From Tolypothrix campylonemoides VB511288 (GTDB lineage: Bacteria; Cyanobacteriota; Cyanobacteriia; Cyanobacteriales; Nostocaceae): a stretch of 64,000 nucleotides of DNA. A program made the position numbers and the translations under genes. Below are positions 25,937 through 33,402 of this stretch, in pieces; within the stretch, counting starts at the first letter, position 1, and each line of letters starts with the position of its first letter. The stretch is taken from positions 542,832-606,831 of the forward strand of contig JXCB02000002.1 of assembly GCA_000828075.3 (NCBI GenBank), written 5' to 3'. Below the pieces are notes generated by a model that saw nothing but the letters and a program-made list of their open reading frames with translations, was not told where the DNA came from and made no database searches.

Positions 25937-26104
25937 GAGAGTTTTCAGATAGCTCTCGGAGTATTTGGTTTTATGGGCAATTTCTTCGTAAGTCTGTCCT
26001 TGCCAAGAGCCTTGCAAAACGGCAATTTCTACGGAATTCAACCGTCTTCCGACTTTGACAAAGACAGCCTCATCTGCGACCTCCAGTCCTTCTTCAAAGT
26101 TCAT
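25919..26104 (-). pseudogene. N-terminal HTH fragment of the broken NB-ARC/WD40 gene
   Basis: 61 residues, MNFEEGLEVADEAVFVKVGR...AVLQGSWQGQTYEEIAHKTKYSESYLKT. This is the helix-turn-helix domain that begins many cyanobacterial NTPase-WD40 regulators (vMAP-type). It then ends abruptly with LKKHIL. It is collinear with the NB-ARC/WD40 remnant 38 bp downstream, supporting one broken gene. A MITE-like element begins 27 bp upstream of its start codon. Confidence 0.7.
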
Positions 26105-26130
26105 GGTTCCTGCTTGTATTCCGTATTGAT

Positions 26131-26279
26131 AAACGTGAGTTCGACGAAAGTCAAAGCAGACCTCACCCCAAACCCCTCTCCTACGAGGAGAGGGGCTGAA
26201 AACTCTGATTTTAATGTTGCTCTTCCCTCTCCTTTTAGGAGAGGGAAGTTGGGAGGGTGAGGTTTATCGAACTCACGTT
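26131..26279. mobile_element. MITE-like element, 149 bp, with 4-bp duplication
   Basis: Ends are perfect 13-bp inverted repeats AACGTGAGTTCGA and TCGAACTCACGTT. GATA occurs immediately outside both (26127-26130 and 26280-26283), consistent with a target duplication. The interior contains the C-rich repeat CTCACCCCAAACCCCTCTCC and its inverse partner (GGGAGGGTGAGG). No transposase. It sits between the broken HTH fragment and its promoter. Confidence 0.7.
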
Positions 26280-26346
26280 GATAAGTAAAAACTACCAAAA
26301 TTTTCTCGGAATTTTCTAGAGAAGTTTACCTGAATTTACTTGAATT

Positions 26347-26544
26347 TTGTTGTATCTACTATCGCCAGATGATTTTATTAACCCAAAAGTGAAAGCCTTT
26401 GGAGTGATCAGCACCTCGTTGGTGATTGTGGCTTTACTTACTCAATGCTTGTTAATTTTATACCAAACTACCATCAAAGCAGCCTCCAAGCTACTGCTGC
26501 AGGAGGAAACACTAAAAACTATTTCTAAGGTAGAACCAATTTGA
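26347..26544 (+). CDS. Small hypothetical membrane protein
   Basis: 65 residues from a TTG. One membrane helix (GVISTSLVIVALLTQCLLILYQTT) lies between polar ends. It ends 19 bp before the next small membrane-protein gene, so the two could form an operon. Both the start and the reality of the gene are uncertain; no homolog was recognised. Confidence 0.4.
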   Translation: MLYLLSPDDFINPKVKAFGVISTSLVIVALLTQCLLILYQTTIKAASKLLLQEETLKTISKVEPI

Positions 26545-26563
26545 ATAAGGGAGAGAGATTAAT

Positions 26564-26779
26564 ATGTCACTTGAAATATCGATAGCATTATTTTCTTATC
26601 TTTTAGGTGTCATTGTCCAATGGCTGGGATTTAGACAAAAATTCCAAGAATTTGACGAATATACAAATTTCCCAATAGTTTGGGCTGCAAAAGTAGTCAC
26701 CATGATTGGTTGCTTTATAGAAGCTTTGACATGGCCTTGTAGCTTAATTTTAGATAATGAACTTATCTTTGATAAATAA
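26564..26779 (+). CDS. Small hypothetical membrane protein
   Basis: 71 residues, with an excellent ribosome site (GGGAGAGAG) 8 bp before the ATG. Two hydrophobic segments: ISIALFSYLLGVIVQWLGF and WAAKVVTMIGCFIEALTWPCSLIL, separated by a charged loop (RQKFQEFDEYTN). It stops 57 bp before the glutaredoxin gene. No family recognised. The ribosome site and codon use make it likely real. Confidence 0.6.
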   Translation: MSLEISIALFSYLLGVIVQWLGFRQKFQEFDEYTNFPIVWAAKVVTMIGCFIEALTWPCSLILDNELIFDK

Positions 26780-26836
26780 AAAACGCAGTAAATCTGTCTA
26801 GGTAAGATTTTCCCAACTGTCCCAGCAACTAACATT

Positions 26837-27151
26837 ATGTTCAACTTTCTCAACTCCCTATTAGGACGTCATCCAGAGCGAGTAAAAGCCAATGTTGAAA
26901 TTTACACGTGGCAAACCTGCCCTTATTGCATCCGTGCCAAGATTCTGCTGTGGTGGAAAGGCGTGAAATTTACTGAATACAAAATTGATGGTGACGAAGC
27001 AGCTAGAGCGAAGATGGCAGAACGTGCCAATGGACGCCGCACAGTTCCGCAGATTTTTATTAACAATCAGCACATCGGCGGATGTGATGATCTTTATGAG
27101 TTAGATACGCAAGGTCAGTTAAATCCTCTGCTAGCTCAAACTGCTGTTTAG
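26837..27151 (+). CDS. grxC: Glutaredoxin 3-type dithiol glutaredoxin
   Basis: 104 residues. CPYC active site at 28-31 (IYTWQTCPYCIRAKILL), cis-Pro motif TVPQIFINNQ, and the glutathione-binding GGCDDLYEL. It uses glutathione to reduce disulfides and protein-glutathione mixed disulfides in the cytoplasm. About 16 residues precede the canonical fold, so the true start could be later, though no internal ATG fits better. The CGFS monothiol enzyme encoded at 30896 is a different class. Confidence 0.9.
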   Translation: MFNFLNSLLGRHPERVKANVEIYTWQTCPYCIRAKILLWWKGVKFTEYKIDGDEAARAKMAERANGRRTVPQIFINNQHIGGCDDLYELDTQGQLNPLLAQTAV

Positions 27152-27235
27152 AAAAAGGGAATAGGGGACAAGGGCACAAATCAATTCAAAATTCGCTCAT
27201 TGAAAATGAGGAATCTCTCCCCCTTCGGGTATGTC

Positions 27236-27306
27236 CTAAGCCTTTCGGGCACGCTACGCCTTCGCAGAGCCTGCGCGCAGCGTCTTTGAAGGAGATACCC
27301 GAAGGG
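27236..27306. repeat. Dispersed palindromic repeat
   Basis: Contains GCACGCTACGCCTTCGCAG, GCGTCTTTGAAGGAGATACC and inverted halves (CCTTTCGGG/CCCGAAGG). It is related to the 75-bp insertion in the Uma2 fragment at 10504-10578, sharing CGCT-CGC-TTCGC and GGAGATAC. Confidence 0.6.
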
Positions 27307-27353
27307 CACCGGACTTACCATCTGCCTACCTCTTCTGCCGGCTTCTATTTGAT

Positions 27354-27845
27354 ATGAATTTGTTAATTAACTATTCACAATATCTTATACATCGGCAATG
27401 GATGAGTCGCGCCTTAGACTTAGCACAAATTGCGGGTGATGCGGATGAAGTCCCCGTAGGCGCTGTTATTGTTGATTCGTCCGGAAGTTTGATTGCAGAA
27501 GGTGAAAACAGGAAACAACGTGACAATGACCCTACAGCTCACGCGGAAATTATTGCTATCCGAGCAGCCGCTCAAAGGTTACAAACTTGGCGTCTTAACC
27601 AATGCACCCTTTATGTCACTCTAGAACCTTGCCCAATGTGTGCAGGTGCTATTGTACAAGCGCGTATAGGACTTTTAGTTTACGGGGTAGACGATGCCAA
27701 AACTGGTGCAATTCGTACTGTCGCCAATATCCCCGATAGCGCTGCTTCCAATCACCGCTTGTATGTCATTGGAGGTATTTTAGAGTCCGCCTGTCGTCAG
27801 CAATTACAAGCTTGGTTTACTCATCGGCGACATATTTCTAACTAA
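27354..27845 (+). CDS. tadA: tRNA-specific adenosine deaminase
   Basis: 163 residues. Zinc ligands H63 with catalytic E65 (PTAHAEI) and C93/C96 (EPCPMCAGAI) of the cytidine-deaminase fold. Converts A34 to inosine in the wobble position of tRNA-Arg(ACG), needed to decode CGU/CGC/CGA. Family features such as GDADEVPVGAVIV and the C-terminal helix (RQQLQAWF) are present. There may be 15-20 extra residues before the core. No operon partners are obvious. Confidence 0.93.
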   Translation: MNLLINYSQYLIHRQWMSRALDLAQIAGDADEVPVGAVIVDSSGSLIAEGENRKQRDNDPTAHAEIIAIRAAAQRLQTWRLNQCTLYVTLEPCPMCAGAIVQARIGLLVYGVDDAKTGAIRTVANIPDSAASNHRLYVIGGILESACRQQLQAWFTHRRHISN

Positions 27846-27923
27846 CGGACAGAGATAAAACTGTCCAGTTGGTGCTACACAAGTCAGGGAAGAAAATCTA
27901 CGGTGTATCTAACAGAGTTTTGA

Positions 27924-28730
27924 ATGTATTCAACCCAACAGCCACCAGCCACCGTCATGATTGAGTTTAACTCTTCCTTTGATACTTCCTGTGACAATCC
28001 TGCTACTACACCAGAAAATGCTAAGGTGGCTCATATTACTACCTCTGAGATTTCTCCTTGGTTAGGTCATTTAGCGTATTTCTTGGGTGGTCACTTTGTT
28101 CTACCGTTTTTCTTTGGGCGGATTAAAGTCAGTGGACAAGAAAACCTCCCCAAAACTGGTCCTGTTATCCTTGCTCCCACCCATCGGGCGCGTTGGGATT
28201 CGTTGCTCTTACCGTACGCAACCGGTCGCTGCGTGACTGGGCGGGACTTGCGATTCATGGTTACGATCACTGAGTGCCAAGGGTTGCAAGGCTGGTTTGT
28301 CCGACGCTTAGGGGGTTTTTCCGTAGATCCTAAACAGCCCTCAATCACGACTCTCCGTCATAGTGTAGAATTACTTAAAAATGGAGAAATGTTGGTTATT
28401 TACCCAGAGGGCGGTATCTTTCGTGATGGTAAAGTTCACCCTTTAAAGCCAGGAATCGCTCGTCTGGCTTTGAGTACTGAGTCTAGTCATCCAGGATTAG
28501 GTATAAAAATTATACCTATTACCATCAATTACAGCCAACCGTTACCTACATGGGGTACGGATGTGAGTATTCAGATTGGCTCCCCAATACAAGTCGTAGA
28601 TTATGCTAGAGGCACGTTAAAACAAAATGCCAAACGTCTCACTGGTGATTTGGCAATAGCTCTCAAAAAATTAAGCCATCAAGAATCAGAAGTCACTGCT
28701 CACGCATTTGCAGAAATTGCTAATAGTTAG
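27924..28730 (+). CDS. plsC: 1-acyl-glycerol-3-phosphate acyltransferase family protein
   Basis: 268 residues. The acyltransferase box HX4D is H87-D92 (THRARWDSLLLP). The second motif is GGFSVDPKQPS and the third YPEGGIFRDGKVHPLKPGIARLA, the order of the PlsC superfamily. It transfers an acyl chain to lysophosphatidic acid, making phosphatidic acid for membrane lipids. A hydrophobic stretch (WLGHLAYFLGGHFVLPFFFG) would anchor it to the membrane. Without activity data another acyl acceptor cannot be excluded. The N-terminal ~35 residues are polar and weakly conserved-looking. Confidence 0.85.
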   Translation: MYSTQQPPATVMIEFNSSFDTSCDNPATTPENAKVAHITTSEISPWLGHLAYFLGGHFVLPFFFGRIKVSGQENLPKTGPVILAPTHRARWDSLLLPYATGRCVTGRDLRFMVTITECQGLQGWFVRRLGGFSVDPKQPSITTLRHSVELLKNGEMLVIYPEGGIFRDGKVHPLKPGIARLALSTESSHPGLGIKIIPITINYSQPLPTWGTDVSIQIGSPIQVVDYARGTLKQNAKRLTGDLAIALKKLSHQESEVTAHAFAEIANS

Positions 28731-29595
28731 TAATTGTACCATTTCACTTAAGTTTGCACTTTAGGAGAGCATCCGGTGCAGGCGAAGAACGGCAAGGGCA
28801 AGGGAGAATTATTTTATTTGTAGCTCTCATGAGCATGAATCGGTATAAGTAGTTTGCGTTCTTAGTACGACCTAAGGTACAGCTTTGTAACAACACCTGC
28901 TGATTGTTAAGGGCAATGAATGAAATTTGTAAATCCCCTAAAAACTTACGATGAAGGTACAAGTGACCTGAATTTCTTGGATTAGGCTAGAGTCAGCTCT
29001 TGGGAGTACGCTTTTTATCCTCTGTCTGTCATTATCAGGAACTGGTTGTTTTGCATCATTTCGTCCCCCAGTTGTTTTTAAGGATCTGCTACGGTTTTGC
29101 GTAATTGTTGCGCTGCTAGCGCCGCAGCGAGATGCATTCACCTTTTTGTAACCAAATCACTGCACGTGACCGCTTAGTTGCTACCGTTATGGTTGAGATA
29201 CCATTGGTAGATATACAGCGGATTACGGGATTTATAATGCATTTCTTGCACGATAATCTTAGGCTTGGCAACTAAAACCTTTTTTAGTCCTATAAAACCG
29301 TTGGCAATTTTAAAAGATTTTTTATCGCTTTCTAAAAACCAACTCTTCTCCACTGCCTTGTCAAACTATCCCCGAACTGATTTGTGATACACCTGTAGTT
29401 GAAAAATTAGAGCAATTTGTACCTTCATTGATAGCGGCGGATTAGCTAATATGCACACGCTAGGGGAACCTGGTTTCATTGATTTTGAGTCTAAATCAGG
29501 GAAACTTAATATGTGGCTTTGTTTTGTCAAAGTTCAAAACAGAGTTAAGATACCCGAAGTTTCATAACTGCTTTTTTAGTTATCTCTCTGACCTC
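28731..29595. other. Long intergenic region, no gene recognised
   Basis: 865 bp. The open frame on the minus strand at 28938-29141 has poor coding character. No known ncRNA fold was identified, and AT-rich segments near 29268-29345 (TTGGCAAC...AAAGATTTTTTATCG) could hold promoter elements for the next gene. A search against small RNA models would be decisive. Confidence 0.4.
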
Positions 29596-30252
29596 ATGAA
29601 CTTCTCTGGAACCGTTCCTATAATTCGCTTCACTTCCTTAGCAGTGATAGCAGCCCTCAGCTTCTTATCACCCGTTAATGCTCAGGTACAGCTCCCAAGT
29701 GGCTCTAATCAACCACAACCTATTGATCCCAACGATCCAAATAACCTCCGTCCCACAGCACAAAATAACAGCCTTTTGAGCCTTGAGGGAGGGAAGCGTC
29801 TGATGGCAGACGCAAGTAATGCAGTTTCTTCCCAAAACTACGATGTAGCAGCAAAGAAACTTCAAGAAGCACGGCTCGTTTTTAATCAGCTCTCTAATTT
29901 TTATCAAGACTTGAATTCTAGCTTTTCTGGAATTGACACCAGAGTTGCTGATGCTCAACGCAAAAAGGCGCTAGAAACTGCCCAAATGCGGGATGAAGCC
30001 ACGTACCAGCTAGCGTTGGTACATAGAGCGCAAAACAAGCCGGAATTAGCTGTACCATTGCTCATTCAAATAGTTAAAAGCCAAAACCCAACACGGGATT
30101 TAGGTAAAAAAGCTTATCAGCAGCTGTTGGAGTTGGGCTTTGTTGATGCTCCGTTTCCTAGAGGTGGTAGTGCTTCTTCCCCTCCCTCATCCTCTCCTTC
30201 CTCCTCTCCTTCCTCCTCTCCCTCATCTTCTCCCTCCTCCCCGAAGAAATAA
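29596..30252 (+). CDS. Hypothetical exported protein with Ser/Pro-rich repeat tail
   Basis: 218 residues from ATG 29596 (MNFSGTVPIIRFTSLAVIAALSFLSPVNAQVQLP), which opens a clear signal peptide ending in VNAQ. The frame continues upstream to 29479 with an unlikely start. The central part (about 65-180) is a helical domain with tetratricopeptide-like helices (NAVSSQNYDVAAKKLQEARLVFNQL, ATYQLALVHRAQNKPELAVPLL). The C-terminus is a low-complexity run of SSP repeats encoded by CTCCTCTCCTTC tandem DNA. Exported or periplasmic. Function unknown. Confidence 0.75.
   Translation: MNFSGTVPIIRFTSLAVIAALSFLSPVNAQVQLPSGSNQPQPIDPNDPNNLRPTAQNNSLLSLEGGKRLMADASNAVSSQNYDVAAKKLQEARLVFNQLSNFYQDLNSSFSGIDTRVADAQRKKALETAQMRDEATYQLALVHRAQNKPELAVPLLIQIVKSQNPTRDLGKKAYQQLLELGFVDAPFPRGGSASSPPSSSPSSSPSSSPSSSPSSPKK
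30173..30245. repeat. CTCCTTCC/TCCTC microsatellite coding SSP repeats
   Basis: The sequence CCTCTCCTTCCTCC is repeated in the last 70 bp of the exported-protein gene. It encodes repeated Ser/Pro without breaking frame. Confidence 0.6.
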
Positions 30253-30344
30253 TAAAATTACCTCTCTCCTCACCTCCCCACCGCCCCCCATTCAGCCCAA
30301 TGCTAAGATGGGATTATAATCAGTGGTGGGGACTCTTGATTTTG

Positions 30345-30366
30345 AATCCCTATTAGGGTTTGAAAT
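30345..30366. repeat. CRISPR-repeat-like motif, copy 1
   Basis: AATCCCTATTAGGGTTTGAA followed by AT, resembling the core of cyanobacterial CRISPR repeats (AATCCCTATTAGGGATTGAA). Identical to copy 2 at 30520-30541. Confidence 0.45.
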
Positions 30367-30519
30367 ATATGTGGTCAACTGTCACACATTGAATTTGCCT
30401 ACTGTCAACAGGAAAAATGCTTGCCAACACTCTTGTTGTGGAATTTTGAATTGTGTAGACGCAAAGCAGCTTGCTGCAGGGGATTTTAAATTTTGAATTG
30501 CCCAGATACGAGGCGTTAC

Positions 30520-30541
30520 AATCCCTATTAGGGTTTGAAAT
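30520..30541. repeat. CRISPR-repeat-like motif, copy 2
   Basis: Same 22 bases as copy 1, preceded by CGTTAC, which is itself close to the GTTAC/GTTTC start of such repeats. The 175-bp period is not that of an array. Confidence 0.45.
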
Positions 30542-30555
30542 GATCAGGAATTGCG

Positions 30556-30807
30556 ATGATTAGTCCGCAACAAGTACAGGAAATGATAAAGGCAGAACTG
30601 GCAGATGCCCTAGTTCAAGTGCAAGACTTGACTGGAGGTGGTGACCATTATCAAGTGACAGTAGTTTCATCGCAGTTTGCAGGTAAGGGACTTGTGCAAC
30701 AGCACCAGTTAGTCTATGGTGCACTTAGGCAAGCCATGTCTAGTGAAGCAATCCATGCCTTGGCACTAAAAACCTATACTCCCGAAGCTTGGCAAAATAG
30801 TCATTAG
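30556..30807 (+). CDS. BolA family protein
   Basis: 83 residues. Features are the N-terminal [15 protein letters not shown], then [46 protein letters not shown] and [16 protein letters not shown]. BolA proteins bind CGFS monothiol glutaredoxins and take part in iron-sulphur cluster trafficking and iron sensing. The CGFS glutaredoxin gene is next, 88 bp downstream on the same strand, so they are almost certainly partners. The typical His residue is kept (LALKTY region lacks a second one). It is a short BolA-like (YrbA/IbaG-type) form. Confidence 0.9.
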   Translation: MISPQQVQEMIKAELADALVQVQDLTGGGDHYQVTVVSSQFAGKGLVQQHQLVYGALRQAMSSEAIHALALKTYTPEAWQNSH

Positions 30808-30895
30808 TCCTCACTCCTGAGTCCTGAGTTAAGACAAAGGACGCAAGACAATATCCAGTGATTAGACCAAAAGTAAGCTAGGAAACAAAAAGACA

Positions 30896-31219
30896 ATGAC
30901 GCCAGAAATTAAAGAGCGAATTGATAACTTGGTACAACAAAACAAAATCTTGGTTTTCTTGAAGGGAACCAAGTTAATGCCGATGTGTGGTTTCTCTAAC
31001 AATGTCGTGCAAATACTGAATACCTTGGGAGTTCCCTTCGAGACAGTTAATGTTTTGGATGATTACGAACTCCGCCAAGGAATTAAAGACTATTCCAATT
31101 GGCCGACAATTCCTCAAGTGTATATCAACGGTCAATTCGTTGGTGGTTCAGACATTCTAATAGAACTGTACCAAAAGGGCGAATTGCAGCAAATGGTGGA
31201 AGTCGCACTTGCTTCCTGA
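30896..31219 (+). CDS. grxD: Monothiol (CGFS) glutaredoxin, Grx4 family
   Basis: 107 residues. The active site is CGFS, with C31 in [15 protein letters not shown]; the TVP-type motif is [21 protein letters not shown]. Monothiol glutaredoxins bridge a [2Fe-2S] cluster with glutathione and deliver clusters, often with BolA partners. It follows the BolA gene, giving the classic pair. The N-terminus ([26 protein letters not shown]) matches the family's usual length. There are no oddities. Confidence 0.94.
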   Translation: MTPEIKERIDNLVQQNKILVFLKGTKLMPMCGFSNNVVQILNTLGVPFETVNVLDDYELRQGIKDYSNWPTIPQVYINGQFVGGSDILIELYQKGELQQMVEVALAS

Positions 31220-31693
31220 TCAAGTTAAGCAGATTGCAATTAGCAGTCACCTCACAGTAAAACAGCCCTGAATGGTGAGCGAGTTCTCAGACGGGCAGTT
31301 GCCACTTTCGTCTGCCCTCTGAAAAAAATTGTTTGTCCCACCCTTGGAAACTGTGTCCGTGACGTCTACAACAGCAGGAATCCTGCGTAGGCGACTCGGG
31401 CACGTTTTGTTTTAACAAAGTTGCTAGTTATGAAAAAACGCCCCTACCTACCTAACGGCGCAGCGGTGGCATAGGCTTCAGGCTATTAAGCTAGCAAGTG
31501 GCGTGTGGTTTGTAAAGTTCTAAGTGAGCTAATAAATCAGCTCACTTAGAACTCATAACTCGTAAGTTAGGGCTTTTGTGCTGTGATTGTAAAGAAATAT
31601 CTCCAATTTTTCGCAAAGCTACAATGCAGATAATAGATATGCTATACTTATCTGCATTGCGCTACGGATACTATTTCTCATTGAGAAAAGATA
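31220..31693. other. Intergenic region with a terminator-like hairpin
   Basis: 474 bp between convergent genes. No gene seen. The strongest feature is the stem-loop at 31516-31553. A dispersed-repeat-like segment GCGCAGCGGTGGCATAGG lies near 31460. Confidence 0.5.
31516..31553. terminator. Strong inverted repeat between convergent genes
   Basis: AGTTCTAAGTGAGCT and its exact complement enclose an 8-base loop AATAAATC. It lies between the CGFS glutaredoxin gene (plus, ends 31219) and the small gene ending at 31694 (minus), so it could end transcription from either side. There is no T-run. Confidence 0.5.
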
Positions 31694-31936
31694 TTAATAG
31701 TAATCCGGCTGGGGCTGTGTCATTGTAAAGTTTGATACATCGTGCAAGTAGCGATTAGCTTCCTCCTCTAAGCGATGGATCAGATAGGGTTCAATGGCAT
31801 TACTATGTTGCAGTGCGGCTATATAGCCATCCAAATACATCCGCATATCATCCGTACGATAACCGCGATTCCATAACTCGACGAAGGCGTCAGTTAGTCT
31901 TTGGTAATAGCGAATGGTTTGTGTGTCTTGGAGCAT
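31694..31936 (-). CDS. Conserved cyanobacterial protein (DUF6761-like)
   Basis: 80 residues, MLQDTQTIRYYQRLTDAFVELWNRGYRTDDMRMYLDGYIAALQHSN..., mainly helical. The pattern TxxIRxYQxLTDxxVELxNRGYRxxDLRxYLxGYIAAL is one I associate with a small family found across cyanobacteria (named DUF6761 from memory). Function unknown. No signal peptide or membrane part. It is monocistronic. Confidence 0.7.
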   Translation of the reverse strand: MLQDTQTIRYYQRLTDAFVELWNRGYRTDDMRMYLDGYIAALQHSNAIEPYLIHRLEEEANRYLHDVSNFTMTQPQPDYY

Positions 31937-32498
31937 AACTGCTGTTAGAAAACTGCTTGGAATAGAAAATTGTAATTTATTGAAGCTGAGATGTGAAGTC
32001 TCACTTTCAGTTTGGCATTAACTAAAAGAAGATATCTCCCCCTAAGGGAAATCTCACGAGCAGCTACAGAGTATCTCGATCCTATTCCAGAAGACTGGGA
32101 ATATGATTGTCAGGTAAGCTATTGTTATAATTATCAAGAGCCAATAGCCTAACTGAGTTGGAGGGTGTGGGCACCGCTCTATTCAAGAATATCGAATCTG
32201 CTTTCACCATAAAGCTGAAAAACTCTTTTGGCAACAACTAGCTTGTTTGGTGACACTTTTTTGGTAAATCGCACTCCAGTTGATAGCAGGATTTTTCATC
32301 AAAAGCACTTTTGCTAAGTCTAACAAAAATTTAAGAAGATTACTAACTTGGCTTTGGCTAAGGCATCAATTAAGCACCTTACCAGTATTGGTATTAGTAA
32401 ATATGAAGTCAATAGCAATTGAGGTAACAAGGGTTACAAAACCTAAGACATAGGCTTTGTTACTTTGAAATTCATATACGCTAAGGGGTCTTGCCACC
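31937..32498. other. Intergenic region with a possible gene remnant
   Basis: 562 bp. The plus strand from about 32034 to 32149 reads without a start codon as KRRYLPLREISRAATEYLDPIPEDWEYDCQVSYC..., then stops. This has a protein-like composition and may be a decayed gene end. The rest carries nothing recognised. Confidence 0.4.
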
Positions 32499-33266
32499 GT
32501 GGGTTCGGTTTGTATTGAAATCGTTGAGGGAAATCCCCATCTGAGGTCATTGCTAGGCTGGCACTTGCAACAACTGGACTATCGGGTGCATCAAGCCGCA
32601 AGTATTTATCAAGCTAGAGAAGTGTTTTTAAGCCATCAACCAACACTGGTGATTCTCGATGCCGATTTACCTGATGGTGATGGCATTGAATTTTGCCGTT
32701 GGTTGCATCGTCAACAACAGCCTTTAATTTTAATGCTTTCTGCCCGTAGCAATGAAGCTGATATAGTCACTGGTTTGAAAGCGGGAGCAGATGACTACCT
32801 CAGCAAACCTTTTGGGATGCAAGAGTTTCTTGCAAGGGTTGAGGCACTCATTCGTCGCAATCGCACACCCGTTGCACCAGCTTATTTGGATTATGGCTCT
32901 TTGCAAATTGATTTAGTACAGCGTCGCGTTCGCTTCCAAGGAGAGTTTATTGACTTAACACCGCAGGAATTCAGTTTGCTATATGTTTTGGCACAAGCTG
33001 GGGGAGTCCCATTGAGTAGGTCAGAACTGCTACGGCGTGCTTGGCCTGATGCCATAGATAACCCACGCACCATTGATACTCATGTTTTGTCGTTGCGGAA
33101 AAAAGTTGAACTAGACCCCCGCCAACCTAGTTTAATTCAAACGATCCGCAATGTAGGATACCGTTTTAACATGGAAATTTTAAATGCCAATATTGGACAC
33201 TCAGCAACAAAGTTACCTAAAGAGAGGTTTAGCAATCAACGTTCAACCCTCAGCACTCCCCGGTGA
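32499..33266 (+). CDS. OmpR-type two-component response regulator
   Basis: 255 residues from a GTG. The receiver domain spans about 4-118: phospho-acceptor D54 (LVILDADLPDG), T/S switch in LILMLSARS, and K107-region LSKPFG. The OmpR winged helix is at about 135-230 (IDLTPQEFSLLYVLAQAGGVPLSRSELLRRAWP..., DTHVLSLRKKVELDP, IQTIRNVGYRF). The acidic pocket that normally precedes it (DD) is here EG in IVEGNPHL, so phosphorylation chemistry may be altered. The tail of about 30 residues is unusual. NblR/ManR-type regulators look closest, but I cannot assign one. No sensor kinase is nearby. Confidence 0.88.
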   Translation: MGSVCIEIVEGNPHLRSLLGWHLQQLDYRVHQAASIYQAREVFLSHQPTLVILDADLPDGDGIEFCRWLHRQQQPLILMLSARSNEADIVTGLKAGADDYLSKPFGMQEFLARVEALIRRNRTPVAPAYLDYGSLQIDLVQRRVRFQGEFIDLTPQEFSLLYVLAQAGGVPLSRSELLRRAWPDAIDNPRTIDTHVLSLRKKVELDPRQPSLIQTIRNVGYRFNMEILNANIGHSATKLPKERFSNQRSTLSTPR

Positions 33267-33331
33267 GAAGGGGACGAGGGGGATGAGGGAGATGAGGGGG
33301 ATGAGGGAGATGAGGGGGATGAGGGGGATGA
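33267..33331. repeat. GATGAGGGG 9-bp tandem repeats
   Basis: Seven or so copies of GATGAGGG(G/A) directly after the stop codon of the response regulator, ending near 33331. Non-coding. Confidence 0.75.
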
Positions 33332-33402
33332 TTAGCACTCACTGCCCTAGGTTTTAGTCCCAATAAGCGTAAGCGAAATTTGGACTAAATAATAACTAAT
33401 AA

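Larger units (their letters stand above)
30253..30555. other. Intergenic region with a duplicated CRISPR-repeat-like sequence
   Basis: It contains AATCCCTATTAGGGTTTGAA twice, at 30345 and 30520 (22 identical bases including the final AT), and AATTTTGAATTGTG repeats. The content is non-coding. See the finding on the repeat copies. Confidence 0.55.

Noticed and set aside
26101-26298. Minus-strand open frame in the second MITE-like element
   Set aside because: It spans the element and its C-rich blocks; the peptide is repeat-derived.
28938-29141. Minus-strand open frame in the long gap
   Set aside because: Short, no ribosome site, arginine/serine-rich composition and no family resemblance.
30345-30541. 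Intact CRISPR array
   Set aside because: Only two short repeat-like copies 175 bp apart, with no regular spacers and no cas genes.
31280-31330. Hairpin CAGA-C-GGGCAG...CTGCCC-TCTG near 31290-31322 as terminator or small RNA
   Set aside because: The stem is imperfect and followed by an A-run on the plus strand; on the minus strand the T-run lies on the wrong side. Not supported.
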